Positions 7,981 through 16,900 of a stretch of DNA of 64,000 nucleotides are shown here, piece after piece. The stretch is from Fonticella tunisiensis (GTDB lineage Bacteria > Bacillota > Clostridia > Clostridiales > Caloramatoraceae). The number at the start of each line of letters is the position of its first letter. Positions within the stretch are counted from its first letter, which is position 1. The stretch is taken from contig NZ_SOAZ01000012.1 in the NCBI RefSeq assembly GCF_004364155.1, positions 1 to 64,000 of the forward strand, given 5' to 3'. The notes below the pieces were generated by a model. That model searched no databases and was not told the origin of the DNA. It saw only the letters and a list, made by a program, of their open reading frames with translations. The translations under genes and the position numbers were made by a program.

Positions 7981-8763
7981 TTACCTGTTATTACCATTGA
8001 CACTTTGGGTTCTGCGAAGTGTGTCTTCAGGGGTTTCCACCTGCATTTGGTTGGCATACATAATATAGTTCTCCGGTCCATCCATTTTTCTTTCGATGTA
8101 GCGTAAAATCCTTGTTACTGTAAAGGTCATTACAAAATACAAAACGCTTGCAACGAAAAAGGTTTCGAAATATCTAAAGTTGATTCCTGAAATTGATTTT
8201 GTTTGGAAAAACAATTCCGATACAGCAATCACGTTAAGAACTGAGGTGTCTTTTATATTAATAACAAACTCATTACCTATTGCCGGCAAGATGTTACGGA
8301 TAGCCTGAGGCAATACCACATTAATCATGGTTTGAAAATGTGTCATACCTATAGCATAAGCTGCTTCAAACTGCCCTTTATCAACAGAAATAATACCGCC
8401 ACGGACTATTTCCGACATGTAAGCTCCTGTATTTATGGATACTATAAGTATCGCTGCATTTAGTTTGTTCATATCTATACCAAAGAGTAAAGCAGAACCA
8501 TAGTAAATTACCATCGCTTGCACAATCATAGGTGTTCCGCGAAATACTTCTATATAAATACCAAGAATTGAATTTATTATCTTAAGAGTTACCCTCTTCC
8601 CCCCACGTTCAGGCATTGGAATAGTACGTATAATTCCTACTATTAGCCCGATAATAAAGCCTAAAATTGTACCAATGATGGAGATAAAGAGCGTCATACC
8701 TGCTCCCCTGAGAAACATCGGCCAATTTTCCGAAACAATTTTTATCATCCAATCAAAGCTCAT
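7981..8763 (-). CDS. amino-acid ABC transporter permease (probable lysine uptake)
   Basis: The 260-residue membrane protein belongs to the HisM/GlnP family. There are about five membrane segments, a [20 protein letters not shown] start, and the ATPase-contacting EAA loop around [20 protein letters not shown]. The start has GGAGG at the right spacing. It sits 14 bp before the ATPase gene and 65 bp after the binding-protein gene, all under the lysine riboswitch. It probably works as a homodimer, since no second permease gene is present. Confidence 0.92.
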   Translation of the reverse strand: MSFDWMIKIVSENWPMFLRGAGMTLFISIIGTILGFIIGLIVGIIRTIPMPERGGKRVTLKIINSILGIYIEVFRGTPMIVQAMVIYYGSALLFGIDMNKLNAAILIVSINTGAYMSEIVRGGIISVDKGQFEAAYAIGMTHFQTMINVVLPQAIRNILPAIGNEFVINIKDTSVLNVIAVSELFFQTKSISGINFRYFETFFVASVLYFVMTFTVTRILRYIERKMDGPENYIMYANQMQVETPEDTLRRTQSVNGNNR

Positions 8764-8828
8764 CTTTCTCCTCCTTTAAAACATCACAAAACCGAATGCA
8801 TCAAAATGCACCCGGTTTCATATGATAA

Positions 8829-9677
8829 TTATTTTGCTGCTGGTTGATTCTTGATGGCATTGTCCATAATAGCTTTACGCTGTTCTTCAGAAATACCTGA
8901 TAATATCTCATTTATCTTCTTAGTTAAAGGACTGCCCTTTGCAACACCTACAGCTACAGCAGTATCCTCTTCTGAAGTTTTAAATCCATCCTTAAATTCT
9001 ATCATTTTAAAATTTGGATTTGCAGCTTCAGCACTAATACCTTCTGGACGCTCTGATACATATCCATCAATCATTCCTGATTCAAGAGCAACTCTCATGG
9101 CAGGGAAATTATCCATAGCAGGTTGCTTTTTTACCCCTTTAATCTGGTCTATAACTGAATAGTGGAAGGTATTTAATTGGGCCGTTATCTTTGCTCCATT
9201 GAAATCCTGAATAGAAGAAGCCCCTTCATATTTTCCACCTTTTTTGACAACCATAACTAAATCTGATTTGTAGTAGTTGTCTGAAAAGTCTATTGTCTTT
9301 TTACGTTCTGCTGTTGGCGACATACCTGCTATTATTGCATCTATTTTCCCTGAAGTTAATGCAGGTACAAGTCCATCCCATTCAGTTTTAACAATGACTA
9401 GCTTCTTACCTAATCCTTCTGCAATTTTCTTAGCAATTTCCACGTCATATCCGCCTGCATATTCTGCGCTTCCTTCGATTTTAACGGCACCATTTGAATC
9501 ATCCGTTTGGGTCCAGTTAAAGGGCGCGTATCCTGCCTCCATGCCCACCCTAAATACTTCATCGTCAGCTCCTGAGGATGATTTTGTATTTACTGAACTG
9601 CTGCCTGCTTTACAGCCTGTTAGCAACATAATAGCTGATAGGGCTATTGCTATTAATGTTATTAATCTCTTTTTCAT
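8829..9677 (-). CDS. amino-acid-binding lipoprotein (probable lysine)
   Basis: This 282-residue solute-binding protein has a lipoprotein signal ending LLTGC at about residue 22, so it is lipid-anchored outside the membrane. The mature part has the family-3 signature: RVGMEAGYAPFNWTQ, YDVEIAKKIAEGLGKKL, DAIIAGMSPTAERKKTIDFS and a C-terminal AVGVAKGSPL segment. The ATG is preceded by AAGGGGG. Substrate lysine is inferred from the riboswitch upstream; binding residues were not checked against a lysine-specific structure. Confidence 0.9.
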   Translation of the reverse strand: MKKRLITLIAIALSAIMLLTGCKAGSSSVNTKSSSGADDEVFRVGMEAGYAPFNWTQTDDSNGAVKIEGSAEYAGGYDVEIAKKIAEGLGKKLVIVKTEWDGLVPALTSGKIDAIIAGMSPTAERKKTIDFSDNYYKSDLVMVVKKGGKYEGASSIQDFNGAKITAQLNTFHYSVIDQIKGVKKQPAMDNFPAMRVALESGMIDGYVSERPEGISAEAANPNFKMIEFKDGFKTSEEDTAVAVGVAKGSPLTKKINEILSGISEEQRKAIMDNAIKNQPAAK

Positions 9678-9724
9678 ATTTAATTCCCCCTTTTGTTATT
9701 AAAAATATGGTAAGTTTTTAAAAA

Positions 9725-9760
9725 TAAAAAAGGCCATTCTGATTTTTCCCTCAGATGGCG
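9725..9760 (-). terminator. riboswitch-controlled terminator (distal)
   Basis: On the minus strand GCCATCTGA pairs with TCAGAATGGC (one bulge) and is followed by six or more T. Its 5' arm is preceded by AAATGAAATAGC, which can pair instead with the 3' strand of riboswitch helix P1, giving a readable on/off switch. Confidence 0.75.
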
Positions 9761-9792
9761 CTATTTCATTTGTGGGGGATCAAAACAAATAT

Positions 9793-9818
9793 AAAAACCT
9801 GAGGTAAACTCAGGCCGC
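9793..9818 (-). terminator. hairpin with T-run between aptamer and distal terminator
   Basis: CCTGAG and CTCAGG pair around a 5-base loop and are followed on the minus strand by TTTTTATATTTG. It could be a second terminator or a spacer hairpin inside the expression platform. Confidence 0.55.
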
Positions 9819-9852
9819 AATATGCATAATTGCTCCTAATCCCCTTCCTTCC

Positions 9853-10050
9853 CCAAATGAGATAGCACAACTCAATAAACCGGGACGTTTATTGAGACAG
9901 TCCTACAGCTCTTAACTGTAGGCCCAGCAAGTAATACTGAGGATATTACAAGCTTCGGCGATATTTCCTTCTCCCCAGGCTCATTGCTCCCTCACGCTCC
10001 ACCAGGGACTGTTAAATACCGCGCCTCTACCTCACTTGTAAAAGTGAGGT
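9853..10050 (-). ncRNA. lysine riboswitch (L box)
   Basis: On the minus strand the conserved L-box pieces occur in order: GAGGTAGAGGCGCG, ttaACAGTC, GGGGAGAAGGAAATATCGCC, GAAGCTT, TGCTGGGCC, GGACTGTCTC and a loop hairpin over AATAAACG/CGGTTTATT. Helix P1 joins GTGAGGTAG with CTATCTCAT. Its 3' strand can alternatively pair with 9760-9771, which would break the terminator at 9725-9760. High lysine is therefore expected to shut off the ABC operon. Confidence 0.9.
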
Positions 10051-10238
10051 CTTATTAAATTATATGTTAAAGTTTACATTACGATTGTGTTCTTGTCAAC
10101 ATCCTATAATATTTTTTTACAATAAGTTTAATGTAAATTTTTAACAAGCAAATGAAAAGGGATTTGTACTCCCTTCCAAAACAACCATATCAGCTAATTC
10201 AAATTAGTCCCCTATTATTGGGCACTGTGTAAAATTTT

Positions 10239-10276
10239 CATTCAATAACTCATAACTCATGAGCCTGTCACTTTAG
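10239..10276. repeat. 38-bp direct repeat, copy 1
   Basis: The 38 bp beginning CATTCAATAACTCATAACTC and ending TCACTTTAG recur exactly at 12102-12139, same orientation, 1863 bp away. Copy 1 overlaps the last codons of the phosphatase gene, so copy 2 probably derives from that gene end. Confidence 0.85.
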
Positions 10277-11074
10277 TGCAAACTTCTCTATTACGTGTGC
10301 CACTCCGTCTTCTTCGTTGGATTTTGATACATAATCAGCTATTCTTTTCAAACTGTCGGTGGCATTACCCATGGCAACCCCAAGGCCCGCAAATTCAATC
10401 ATGTGCATATCGTTTTCCGCGTCTCCAACGCATATAACTTCTTCCCTCTTTATTCCAAGATGTTTAGCCAGGGCTTCAACTCCCCTGCCCTTGTTGCTGT
10501 TTGGACTTAATATCTCCAGGCTGCGGGGCATGCTCCTTACCATAGTGTATCTTTGGGATAGCTCTTCGGGAATACACTTTATGGCATTTGTCAGGATTTC
10601 TTCCTCCTCTGCTATGGCCATCTTGATTATTTCGTCATCCATTGAAACCTTACTAAAATCCATCTCCTTTATTGGGAATCCGTTTACAATAGACTCTATC
10701 TGGGTATAAGGGTTATCCCTTGGGGTTATAAGCCCATGCTCCTTCGAAAATGCATGAATATGCAGCCCCAGTTTTTTGCTCAATTCATATATTACATGAA
10801 CATCTTTCCCTAATAATACGTTTTTACTTATAATCTCTCCTGTTTTCACATTCTGTACCAGAGCACCGTTATAGCTTATTACATAGTCCTCCTCTGAAAC
10901 AAGCCCCAGGGCTTCAAGATAGTTTCTTATCCCCTTCGTTGGTCTTCCGGAGGCAATTACTACTCTGATTCCTCTTTCCCTGGCCTTTCTCACTGCATGT
11001 ATTGTTTTTTCCGACAAGCTTTTGTCATCTCTTAGCAGCGTTCTATCCATATCAAGCGCTATTAACTTATACAT
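10268..11074 (-). CDS. Cof-type HAD-superfamily sugar/nucleotide phosphatase
   Basis: This 268-residue protein shows the four HAD motifs: LDMDRTLL near the start (nucleophile Asp, acid/base Asp), VIASGRP, a Lys in the third region and CVGDAENDMHMIEFAGLGVAM near the end. The large cap insert and KGRGVEALAKHLGI segment place it in the Cof/YidA group, which dephosphorylates small phosphorylated metabolites of uncertain identity. The ATG at 11074 has GGGGATG-type Shine-Dalgarno sequence; a TTG one codon earlier is less likely. It stands alone, between the lysine riboswitch region and debris. Confidence 0.9.
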   Translation of the reverse strand: MYKLIALDMDRTLLRDDKSLSEKTIHAVRKARERGIRVVIASGRPTKGIRNYLEALGLVSEEDYVISYNGALVQNVKTGEIISKNVLLGKDVHVIYELSKKLGLHIHAFSKEHGLITPRDNPYTQIESIVNGFPIKEMDFSKVSMDDEIIKMAIAEEEEILTNAIKCIPEELSQRYTMVRSMPRSLEILSPNSNKGRGVEALAKHLGIKREEVICVGDAENDMHMIEFAGLGVAMGNATDSLKRIADYVSKSNEEDGVAHVIEKFALK

Positions 11075-11234
11075 CAATTACATCCCCTTTAACTCAAGCA
11101 GTTTTGCTGTAATTCTAAAAAGCTATTTAAAATATATTCGTCATTAAATTTCAAAATCCTCTAAATATTTACATAAAAAACTTTTAAAAATCGGTGCATC
11201 TATAATCTTCTTACACTAACAGTTTGAACATAAA

Positions 11235-11690
11235 TTATCTTCGCTGCATAATAAGGTATAAATGTAGTTTTAAATGGGGATACAATATGTCCATCTTAAA
11301 ATAGCAGGAAGAAAACGAGGTAAAGAAAGAGCTTGAAAATCTTATTACATCCTTTGGAAACTTCGCCTTTTTCAACAACTCCCTTTCAGGCCTTTCAAAA
11401 TGGCCAATGCCCCATATAATACCCTTTACAAGCATAATTTCACCCAAAGCAATTTCTGAAATAAATTGTGATAGGTGTATATTTAACATATTTTATTACA
11501 TTAGAAGGAATTAGAAAAGGCATTAGGAAAGCTGATATTTGCATCAACAACAACTTCTGCCTTCAGTTTTTCTACAAGGTAGAGTACAGGGATACCACCG
11601 ATTAACTTCTCCTTAACCTTATGAACATTTGGGAATTTGGATATGAGTTTACAAGGAAGATTTTGAAAATCTATGTTTAGAAATTTAAAG
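11235..11690 (-). other. coding-like but broken stretch, unrecognised
   Basis: On the minus strand 11690 to about 11510 reads LISKFPNVHKVKEKLIGGIP, then VLYLVEKLKAEVVVDANISF before a stop. A different frame (ATG at 11489) then gives 84 codons including IIWGIGHFERPERELLKKAK. The first stretch looks like real protein sequence but has no start and I cannot name the family. It may be the tail of a lost gene. The remainder of 11075-12148 contains the repeat element at 11781-12080 and otherwise nothing I can identify. Confidence 0.25.
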
Positions 11691-11780
11691 GGGAGGAACC
11701 CCCTTTAGATTTGTAGGGCAAGGCTATGTGCAACGTCATCAACTTAAGAAGCCAATATTTGTATTCCGGATAATAGTAGA

Positions 11781-12080
11781 ACTAAGCGGAGATAAAAAAT
11801 ATATGGAATGGACCATAAAGCGAGGCAAAAAGCCTAAATGGCTTTTTGCGGGAAAATTAACCACAAAAGCGGCGTTAAAATTTTCCCAGTGGGCGTAGCC
11901 GTTAGAGTTCTTTGCGAAGTGATACAGCAGAACCTTAGAAGGTTCGTGGTATTTGAGCGCCAGCGAGTTTCACGAGCCTTCTTAGGTGCTGCAAATCACG
12001 AGCCAATATAATTTAGGTTTTGAAACGGCTAATATCTTGTAAAATATTAGTATATATAGGCGCAGAGCCGCTTAATTTAA
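11781..12080 (-). repeat. dispersed palindromic element, diverged long variant
   Basis: It starts with the shared GCGGAGATAAAAAATATAT end and contains the central hairpin AGAAGGTTCGTGG...CACGAGCCTTCT with the conserved loop GAGCGCCAGCGAGTT. It also has an extra internal block (about 11830-11890) including its own hairpin AAAAAGCC/GGCTTTTT. It lies just past the glycosyltransferase gene end. Confidence 0.65.
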
Positions 12081-12101
12081 ACTCAAGTACTAAGCACTAA
12101 A

Positions 12102-12139
12102 CATTCAATAACTCATAACTCATGAGCCTGTCACTTTAG
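12102..12139. repeat. 38-bp direct repeat, copy 2
   Basis: Exact copy of 10239-10276, placed 9 bp beyond the stop codon of the methyltransferase-glycosyltransferase gene. Confidence 0.85.
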
Positions 12140-12148
12140 ATGCATTTT

Positions 12149-13783
12149 TTACTCTAACGAATTAAATAGAAACTCTTCTAGCTTCGGTATAATATTTTCT
12201 GGTGAAAACTTTAATGCTGTTTCGCGTCCATTGTGTGATAAAAGCAACCTAGCGTTTTCATTCTCTAAGAGATATCCAACCGCTCCGGCTAGTGAATCAA
12301 TATCTCCCGGTTCTGCAACTAATGCATTAAATCCAGGAATTACATAATCTGAAATTCCCCCACAATCTGTTGTAACTACTGGTGTACCCGATGCCATTGC
12401 TTCTAAAGGTATCATGCCGAAGCCTTCATACCAGGATGTGAATAAACAAATATCTGCATTTCTGTATTCCTTAGCCAAGATATGCTGTGCCGGTTTTTCA
12501 ATAAATTCTATTGGAAAACTTATGCCACTAATATTCGGTATGACTTGGCAAATCCATTTTACTTTAAATCTATATCCCAATGTCCAAAGTTTTTGTAATG
12601 ACTTTAATGCAATATTAAACCCTTTAAATCTTAACACAGGATTACCAACTAACAAAATAGTATTATTGAATTCATGCTTACTTGGATAATAAAAATTACA
12701 ATCAATAAAATTTGAGATTATTGTTGAGTCTTTATTATATCTTACTTTTAAAATTTTCTGTATTATTGACGAAACAGACGCAAGTTTTATATTTGAGGAA
12801 TAACAGTTAACTAATACTTTTCTAACAATACTATCCATAAACAAATTGTTAAAATCTCCAAATATCCACTCATTACCCTGTTCCCAATAAACTAACGGAA
12901 TATCTGAATCTTTTAGTTCCAATACTTGTTGAATCCACCCGACGAAAAGTACATCACATTCTTCCGTGTACTTTGTATAGCTTTCATTATAAGGCACCAG
13001 TATATTTTTAAACGTATTTACTTCTAACCAATCTGGTAATACAGATTGATCATTATCGCCCCTATAAAATGCAAAAATATTATGCCCTCTTTTACTTAAT
13101 TCGTTCATTTGTAATAAAAGCATTTTCATACCGCCAGTTAAATTTTTATGTGGCAGAATATAACCAATATTCAATTTTTTATCACTTAATTTTGGTTTAG
13201 TAGTTATTTTTTTATTGTCTTTTAATGATACTTTCTGAGGAAAAATATGAAATATTTGTGCTGCATTATCGCCTATATTAATTTGTTTAAAGCTAAAATC
13301 ATATTTTGAAAAATCGATTATAGACCATCGGCTAAGATGATGTTCCATATAATTACCTAAATACTCTTCTTGATAATCAGGAAAAAGAGGAGTAGAGATA
13401 ATTAACGATTTATTAGTGTACAATAATAGATTATTAATTAATTTAAATCCTTCTTCCTTAGTAAAATGTTCTAAAACATCAATTAGCAGGATGCAATCAT
13501 ATTTTGGAAGACCAAAATTCAATATTTCAAAAACATCTCCATAATAGATTTTATTATATATATAATCATGTATAGGGTTTCTATATCTAGCAAACCCTTC
13601 TATACCATCAATAATTATTTTCCAATTTTCTTTGTCATACCTTCCTTGAGCAATGTCTAAGGATTCCCTTAAAAGAGCCCCATATTTCCCAAATCCGATT
13701 CCAACATCTAGTATTGAAGTTGGTTGCAGACTTACTACTTGTTCAATTATATCTGGAATTGCTTGGTACCAACTTGTTGGCAT
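12149..13783 (-). CDS. methyltransferase-glycosyltransferase fusion, probable flagellin modification
   Basis: This 544-residue protein has two parts. Residues about 1-190 are a Rossmann SAM-dependent methyltransferase (ILDVGIGFGKYG near residue 27, YDCILLIDVLEHFTKEEG near 108). Residues about 205-540 are a GT4-type glycosyltransferase (IGYILPHKNLTGG start, VGNPVLRFKGFNIAL in the middle, and the acceptor/donor block FTSWYEGFGMIPLEAMASG with TTDCGG). I start at 13783 because GGGAGGACAATATA lies before that ATG; the longer frame to 13816 has no such site. The flagellin gene and a second glycosyltransferase lie just upstream on the same strand, so a role in decorating flagellin is likely but inferred. 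It could alternatively act on surface polysaccharide. Confidence 0.85.
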   Translation of the reverse strand: MPTSWYQAIPDIIEQVVSLQPTSILDVGIGFGKYGALLRESLDIAQGRYDKENWKIIIDGIEGFARYRNPIHDYIYNKIYYGDVFEILNFGLPKYDCILLIDVLEHFTKEEGFKLINNLLLYTNKSLIISTPLFPDYQEEYLGNYMEHHLSRWSIIDFSKYDFSFKQINIGDNAAQIFHIFPQKVSLKDNKKITTKPKLSDKKLNIGYILPHKNLTGGMKMLLLQMNELSKRGHNIFAFYRGDNDQSVLPDWLEVNTFKNILVPYNESYTKYTEECDVLFVGWIQQVLELKDSDIPLVYWEQGNEWIFGDFNNLFMDSIVRKVLVNCYSSNIKLASVSSIIQKILKVRYNKDSTIISNFIDCNFYYPSKHEFNNTILLVGNPVLRFKGFNIALKSLQKLWTLGYRFKVKWICQVIPNISGISFPIEFIEKPAQHILAKEYRNADICLFTSWYEGFGMIPLEAMASGTPVVTTDCGGISDYVIPGFNALVAEPGDIDSLAGAVGYLLENENARLLLSHNGRETALKFSPENIIPKLEEFLFNSLE

Positions 13784-13959
13784 TATATTGTCCTCCCTAA
13801 GTATATTTAATTCCACTTCAGAAATATATTTTATATATTAATATGCATTTTAACAACATCAGACAATAACCATTATTAGGAAAATTTCAAGGTTTTTATG
13901 AAACTTTAAGTCAATTTTTGACCTAAGGTTATCTTGTGTATTTCTTTTTTCATAATTTT

Positions 13960-14257
13960 ACCCTATTTTACCTAAAAATGAGCACAGCTATCTCAAATAA
14001 TTTTGTGAGGTTTTCAATGTGTTAATCACCAGTTTTATACAGGAGCTGTTGTAGCAAAATCAAATTTCTTACCTTTAAGAAATCATTATCCCAATTATAA
14101 TCAACAACTTAATTTATAACACTTTTCGCAATCTCTTAAGTTTTGTCTTAATAATCAATATCAATAATTATAATTTCATCAACATAATTTTTATACTGTT
14201 TAAGCAATTTTTAAAGTTATTTTCTTCATTCTTAACAATCATACATAAACTTATCAT
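13960..14257 (-). pseudogene. decayed family-2 glycosyltransferase
   Basis: From an ATG at 14257 the minus strand reads MISLCMIVKNEENNFKNCLN, which aligns with the start of the intact gene at 14288-15430 (LSLCMIVKNEEKF). A one-base deletion then shifts the frame to NYVDEIIIIDIDY, with later stops, EIAKSVIN, VVDYNWDNDFLKVRNL and LYKTGD. These match the DEAIIVDTGSTDNT, KWENDFSKARNLS and TGDW blocks of the neighbour. It is therefore a broken tandem paralogue reduced to its N-terminal part. Beyond it, to 13784, the spacer shows nothing else. Confidence 0.75.
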
Positions 14258-14287
14258 AAAATCACCAAGTTAATGTTAATATTAATA

Positions 14288-15430
14288 TTATAATAAATTC
14301 TTTATCAGGCTATTGAATTCAATTAATATTTCATAAAGCTTATTTCTCTCAAGAAATTCTCTAGTTTCGTTTATTCCTTTCCTCAATATATTATTCTTAT
14401 CAAACACACCCTCAATGTACATAGATGCAGCCTTCATTATTTCACCTTTTTTTTCATATATTTTAGCAATTTTAAATTTTGGATAGAAACTTCCAATTCC
14501 CTTAACACTTACAAAATCTCTATTTTCTCCAATTTCAATACATTTTTTATATGCTTCTATTGCTTTTTCCAAATCACCTTTTCCTTCATATGCTTCACCT
14601 AAATTAAAATATAAATCTGGTATGTTATTTATTTCTCCTGTCACACCCTCTAAAAAGATGATACAATCATCATATTTCTTAAGACGATTTAATATTGAAG
14701 GAATTCTATTTAAAATATCAAATTCATAAAAAGTAACTTGATTTGCATACTTATAATTCAATTGTTCATTGCATTTAAAAAAATATTTCAATGATTCTTC
14801 ATAATTTCCTTCAGAAAAGCAAGTAACTCCTAAATTATATAAGATAAAAGGATTATTAGGATCTTTATTATATTCATCTTTCAACAATGTTAAATTTCTA
14901 TTTAATTTATTCTTTGATTCATAAACTTTCTTTAAATAACCGAAGTGATATATTTTCGCTATATCTTCGGGTACATCCACAATCTTATCTGCTTCTATTC
15001 GTACTTGTTCATGAATTCTTCCAGAATATCTATATTTGTTTCTAAATATTTTTGCATAAACATTAGTATATAAAATATCTCCATCATTAACTACATGATA
15101 AAATGGAATTCTAATGCCTTCATAGTGACATTTTTCAATATACTTTCTTAACTTATCTGTTGCAACCAACTTTTCATCTGCATCCAGCACAAGTATCCAA
15201 TCTCCAGTAGCATTTTCAATAGATAAGTTTCTAGCCTTTGAAAAATCATTCTCCCATTTTGTTTCAATTAATCTTACTTTATTGTCAAAACTTTTTATAA
15301 TTTCTCTTGTATTATCAGTAGACCCTGTATCAACAATTATGGCCTCATCAACTAAAGGTAATGAGTTATCAAGGCACATTTTAATAAATTTTTCTTCATT
15401 TTTAACTATCATACAAAGGCTTAATTTCAA
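14288..15430 (-). CDS. family-2 glycosyltransferase with TPR repeats, probable flagellin glycosylation
   Basis: This 380-residue protein has an N-terminal GT-A domain with SLCMIVKNEE, IIVDTGSTDNT (nucleotide-sugar binding), KARNLSIENATGDWILVLDADE (DxD-type metal site) and a RIHEQVRIE segment. It is followed by several tetratricopeptide repeats (FILYNLGVTCFSEGNYEESLKYF and DLYFNLGEAYEGKGDLEKAIEAYKK are clear). GT2-TPR proteins of this type are common in clostridia next to flagellin genes. The TTG at 15430 is preferred because AAGGGG lies eight bases upstream; the GTG at 15439 abuts that site. It lies 110 bp downstream of flagellin, after a hairpin. Confidence 0.85.
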   Translation of the reverse strand: MKLSLCMIVKNEEKFIKMCLDNSLPLVDEAIIVDTGSTDNTREIIKSFDNKVRLIETKWENDFSKARNLSIENATGDWILVLDADEKLVATDKLRKYIEKCHYEGIRIPFYHVVNDGDILYTNVYAKIFRNKYRYSGRIHEQVRIEADKIVDVPEDIAKIYHFGYLKKVYESKNKLNRNLTLLKDEYNKDPNNPFILYNLGVTCFSEGNYEESLKYFFKCNEQLNYKYANQVTFYEFDILNRIPSILNRLKKYDDCIIFLEGVTGEINNIPDLYFNLGEAYEGKGDLEKAIEAYKKCIEIGENRDFVSVKGIGSFYPKFKIAKIYEKKGEIMKAASMYIEGVFDKNNILRKGINETREFLERNKLYEILIEFNSLIKNLL

Positions 15431-15486
15431 AATACACACCCCTTAAAAATATAACCAATTACAGTAATTGGCTTCAAATTTTGACT

Positions 15487-15528
15487 CATAAAATTTTGGA
15501 GCCAGATATCTGACTCCAAAATTTTATG
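15487..15528 (-). terminator. strong hairpin after flagellin
   Basis: A 42-bp near-perfect inverted repeat (CATAAAATTTTGGAGYCAGAT arms) lies 13 bp past the flagellin stop. No long T-run follows, so it may act as a partial terminator or an mRNA-stabilising 3' structure that keeps flagellin message high relative to the glycosyltransferases. Confidence 0.6.
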
Positions 15529-15540
15529 AAAAATATTATA

Positions 15541-16362
15541 TTATCTTAGTAATTGTAGAACACCCTGTGGTTGCTGGTTAGCCTGTGCAAGCATTGCCTG
15601 TGCAGCTTGTGCTAAGATATTATTTTTACTGAACTGCATCATTTCTTTGGCCATATCTACATCTCTAATTCTTGATTCTGCTGCTGATAGGTTTTCTGAT
15701 TCAGTATTTAAATTAGTAATAGTATGTTCTAATCTATTTTGTAATGAACCTATATATGCCCTTGAAGTTGATATTTTTGCGATTGCACTATCAATAGTAG
15801 AAATTGATGCCTGTGCAAATGTTGAACTTGAAACAGTTAAAGTAGCCACGCCTAAAGTGCTTGCATCTGCTTGAACAGACGCAAGGTTAAGAGACATTTG
15901 ATCATAAGAATTATGAGTGGAACCAATTTGGAATGATATTGATCCTGTAGCATTTAACAAATTAGTTCCGTTAAAGTTTGTAGACTGTGCAATATGATCA
16001 ATCTCATCCTTTAATGCACTAATTTCGGTAGCTATTGCATCCCTATCTAATGTAACGTTAGTATCATTAGCAGCTTGAACAGCAAGTTCTCTCATTCTTT
16101 GAAGAATTGCATGAGTTTCATTTAATCCGCCTTCAGCAGTTTGAACAAGTGAAACTGCATCCTGTGCATTTCTTGATGCTTGGTCAAGACCTCTTATTTG
16201 TGCTCTCATCTTTTCTGATATTGCAAGACCTGCTGCGTCGTCTCCTGCTCTGTTGATTCTAAGTCCTGATGAAAGCTTTTCCATTGACTTTCCAGAATTT
16301 ACAGTGTTGATTCCAAGCTGTCTGTATGCGTTCATCGCATTAAGATTGTGGTTGATTATCAT
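15541..16362 (-). CDS. flagellin
   Basis: The 273-residue product is the filament subunit, exported by the flagellar type III apparatus. The N-terminal D0/D1 block is clear (MIINHNLNAMNAYRQLGINT, KLSSGLRINRAGDDAAGLAI, RGLDQASRNAQDAVSLVQTA) as is the C-terminal one (ESENLSAAESRIRDVDMAKE, ending QANQQPQGVLQLLR). The variable centre is short, so D2/D3 are essentially missing. The ATG at 16362 is chosen over an upstream in-frame ATG because the GGAGGG site sits just before it. Upstream RNA carries a CsrA-like site and an inverted repeat. Glycosyltransferase genes follow downstream. Confidence 0.95.
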   Translation of the reverse strand: MIINHNLNAMNAYRQLGINTVNSGKSMEKLSSGLRINRAGDDAAGLAISEKMRAQIRGLDQASRNAQDAVSLVQTAEGGLNETHAILQRMRELAVQAANDTNVTLDRDAIATEISALKDEIDHIAQSTNFNGTNLLNATGSISFQIGSTHNSYDQMSLNLASVQADASTLGVATLTVSSSTFAQASISTIDSAIAKISTSRAYIGSLQNRLEHTITNLNTESENLSAAESRIRDVDMAKEMMQFSKNNILAQAAQAMLAQANQQPQGVLQLLR

Positions 16363-16390
16363 ACTAGATCCCTCCATGAATTTTTTTGTG

Positions 16391-16402
16391 AACATCCTTG
16401 TC
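16391..16402 (-). promoter_or_regulatory. candidate CsrA-binding site in the flagellin leader RNA
   Basis: The minus strand reads ACAAGGATGT, the core of the published CsrA consensus. A second GGA lies in the Shine-Dalgarno region (ATGGAGGGATC, about 16365-16376). Paired sites of this kind are known on the Bacillus subtilis flagellin leader, where CsrA blocks translation. No csrA gene is in this window. Confidence 0.5.
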
Positions 16403-16415
16403 CACAAGTTTTATG

Positions 16416-16434
16416 TCAAGCCATTTTGGCTTGA
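16416..16434. promoter_or_regulatory. inverted repeat in flagellin upstream region
   Basis: TCAAGCC and GGCTTGA flank ATTTT, forming a perfect 7-bp stem about 55-70 bp before the flagellin start. It could be an operator or a leader-RNA hairpin next to the CsrA-like site. A short palindrome CCTGATCAGG lies nearby (about 16459-16468). I could not find a clear sigma-28 promoter. Confidence 0.4.
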
Positions 16435-16549
16435 TAGACAAAGTTAATACGCATTTACCTGATCAGGTTTTTTAAATTTTATATACTAACTTTTCTACTT
16501 ATTTTATCGTGGTGTTTTTTAAAAGCTTTATACCCTTGCATAAAAAATT

Positions 16550-16816
16550 TTTAATTCAATTCGTTGTGCTAGTTCATGGGCTAAGCGGAGATAAAAAATA
16601 TATGAAATTCACATAAAGCGGGCAACTAGAAGTTCTTGGCGAAGGGATGCAGAAAAATCCTAGAACTTTCGTGACTTAAGCAAGGCGAGTTTAACGAAAG
16701 TTCTTGATTTTTCAAATCCCGAGCCTTAGAACTTCTTTGCTAAGCGTGCTGGTGAATGAAATATATTTTTTATTGCAGCGCTGATCTGTAAATTTATTTA
16801 GCACAACGGATTAATT
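16550..16816 (-). repeat. dispersed palindromic element, full-length copy
   Basis: Both ends carry the terminal inverted repeat (TTCGTTGTGCTA at the left, GCACAACGGATTAATT at the right). Inside are the inner arms GCGGAGATAAAAAATATATG and CATTCACC-type, and a central hairpin with ACGAAAGTTCT arms around the loop TTAAGCAAGGCGAGTTT. No ORF. It lies between the flagellin promoter region and the oligopeptide operon terminator. Confidence 0.8.
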
Positions 16817-16900
16817 CAAGTTTTTCTAAATCATCGATTTTATATAACCTCTACAATTTCAGATGCACTTTGATAAACACACAAATTACCTATGGAAATT

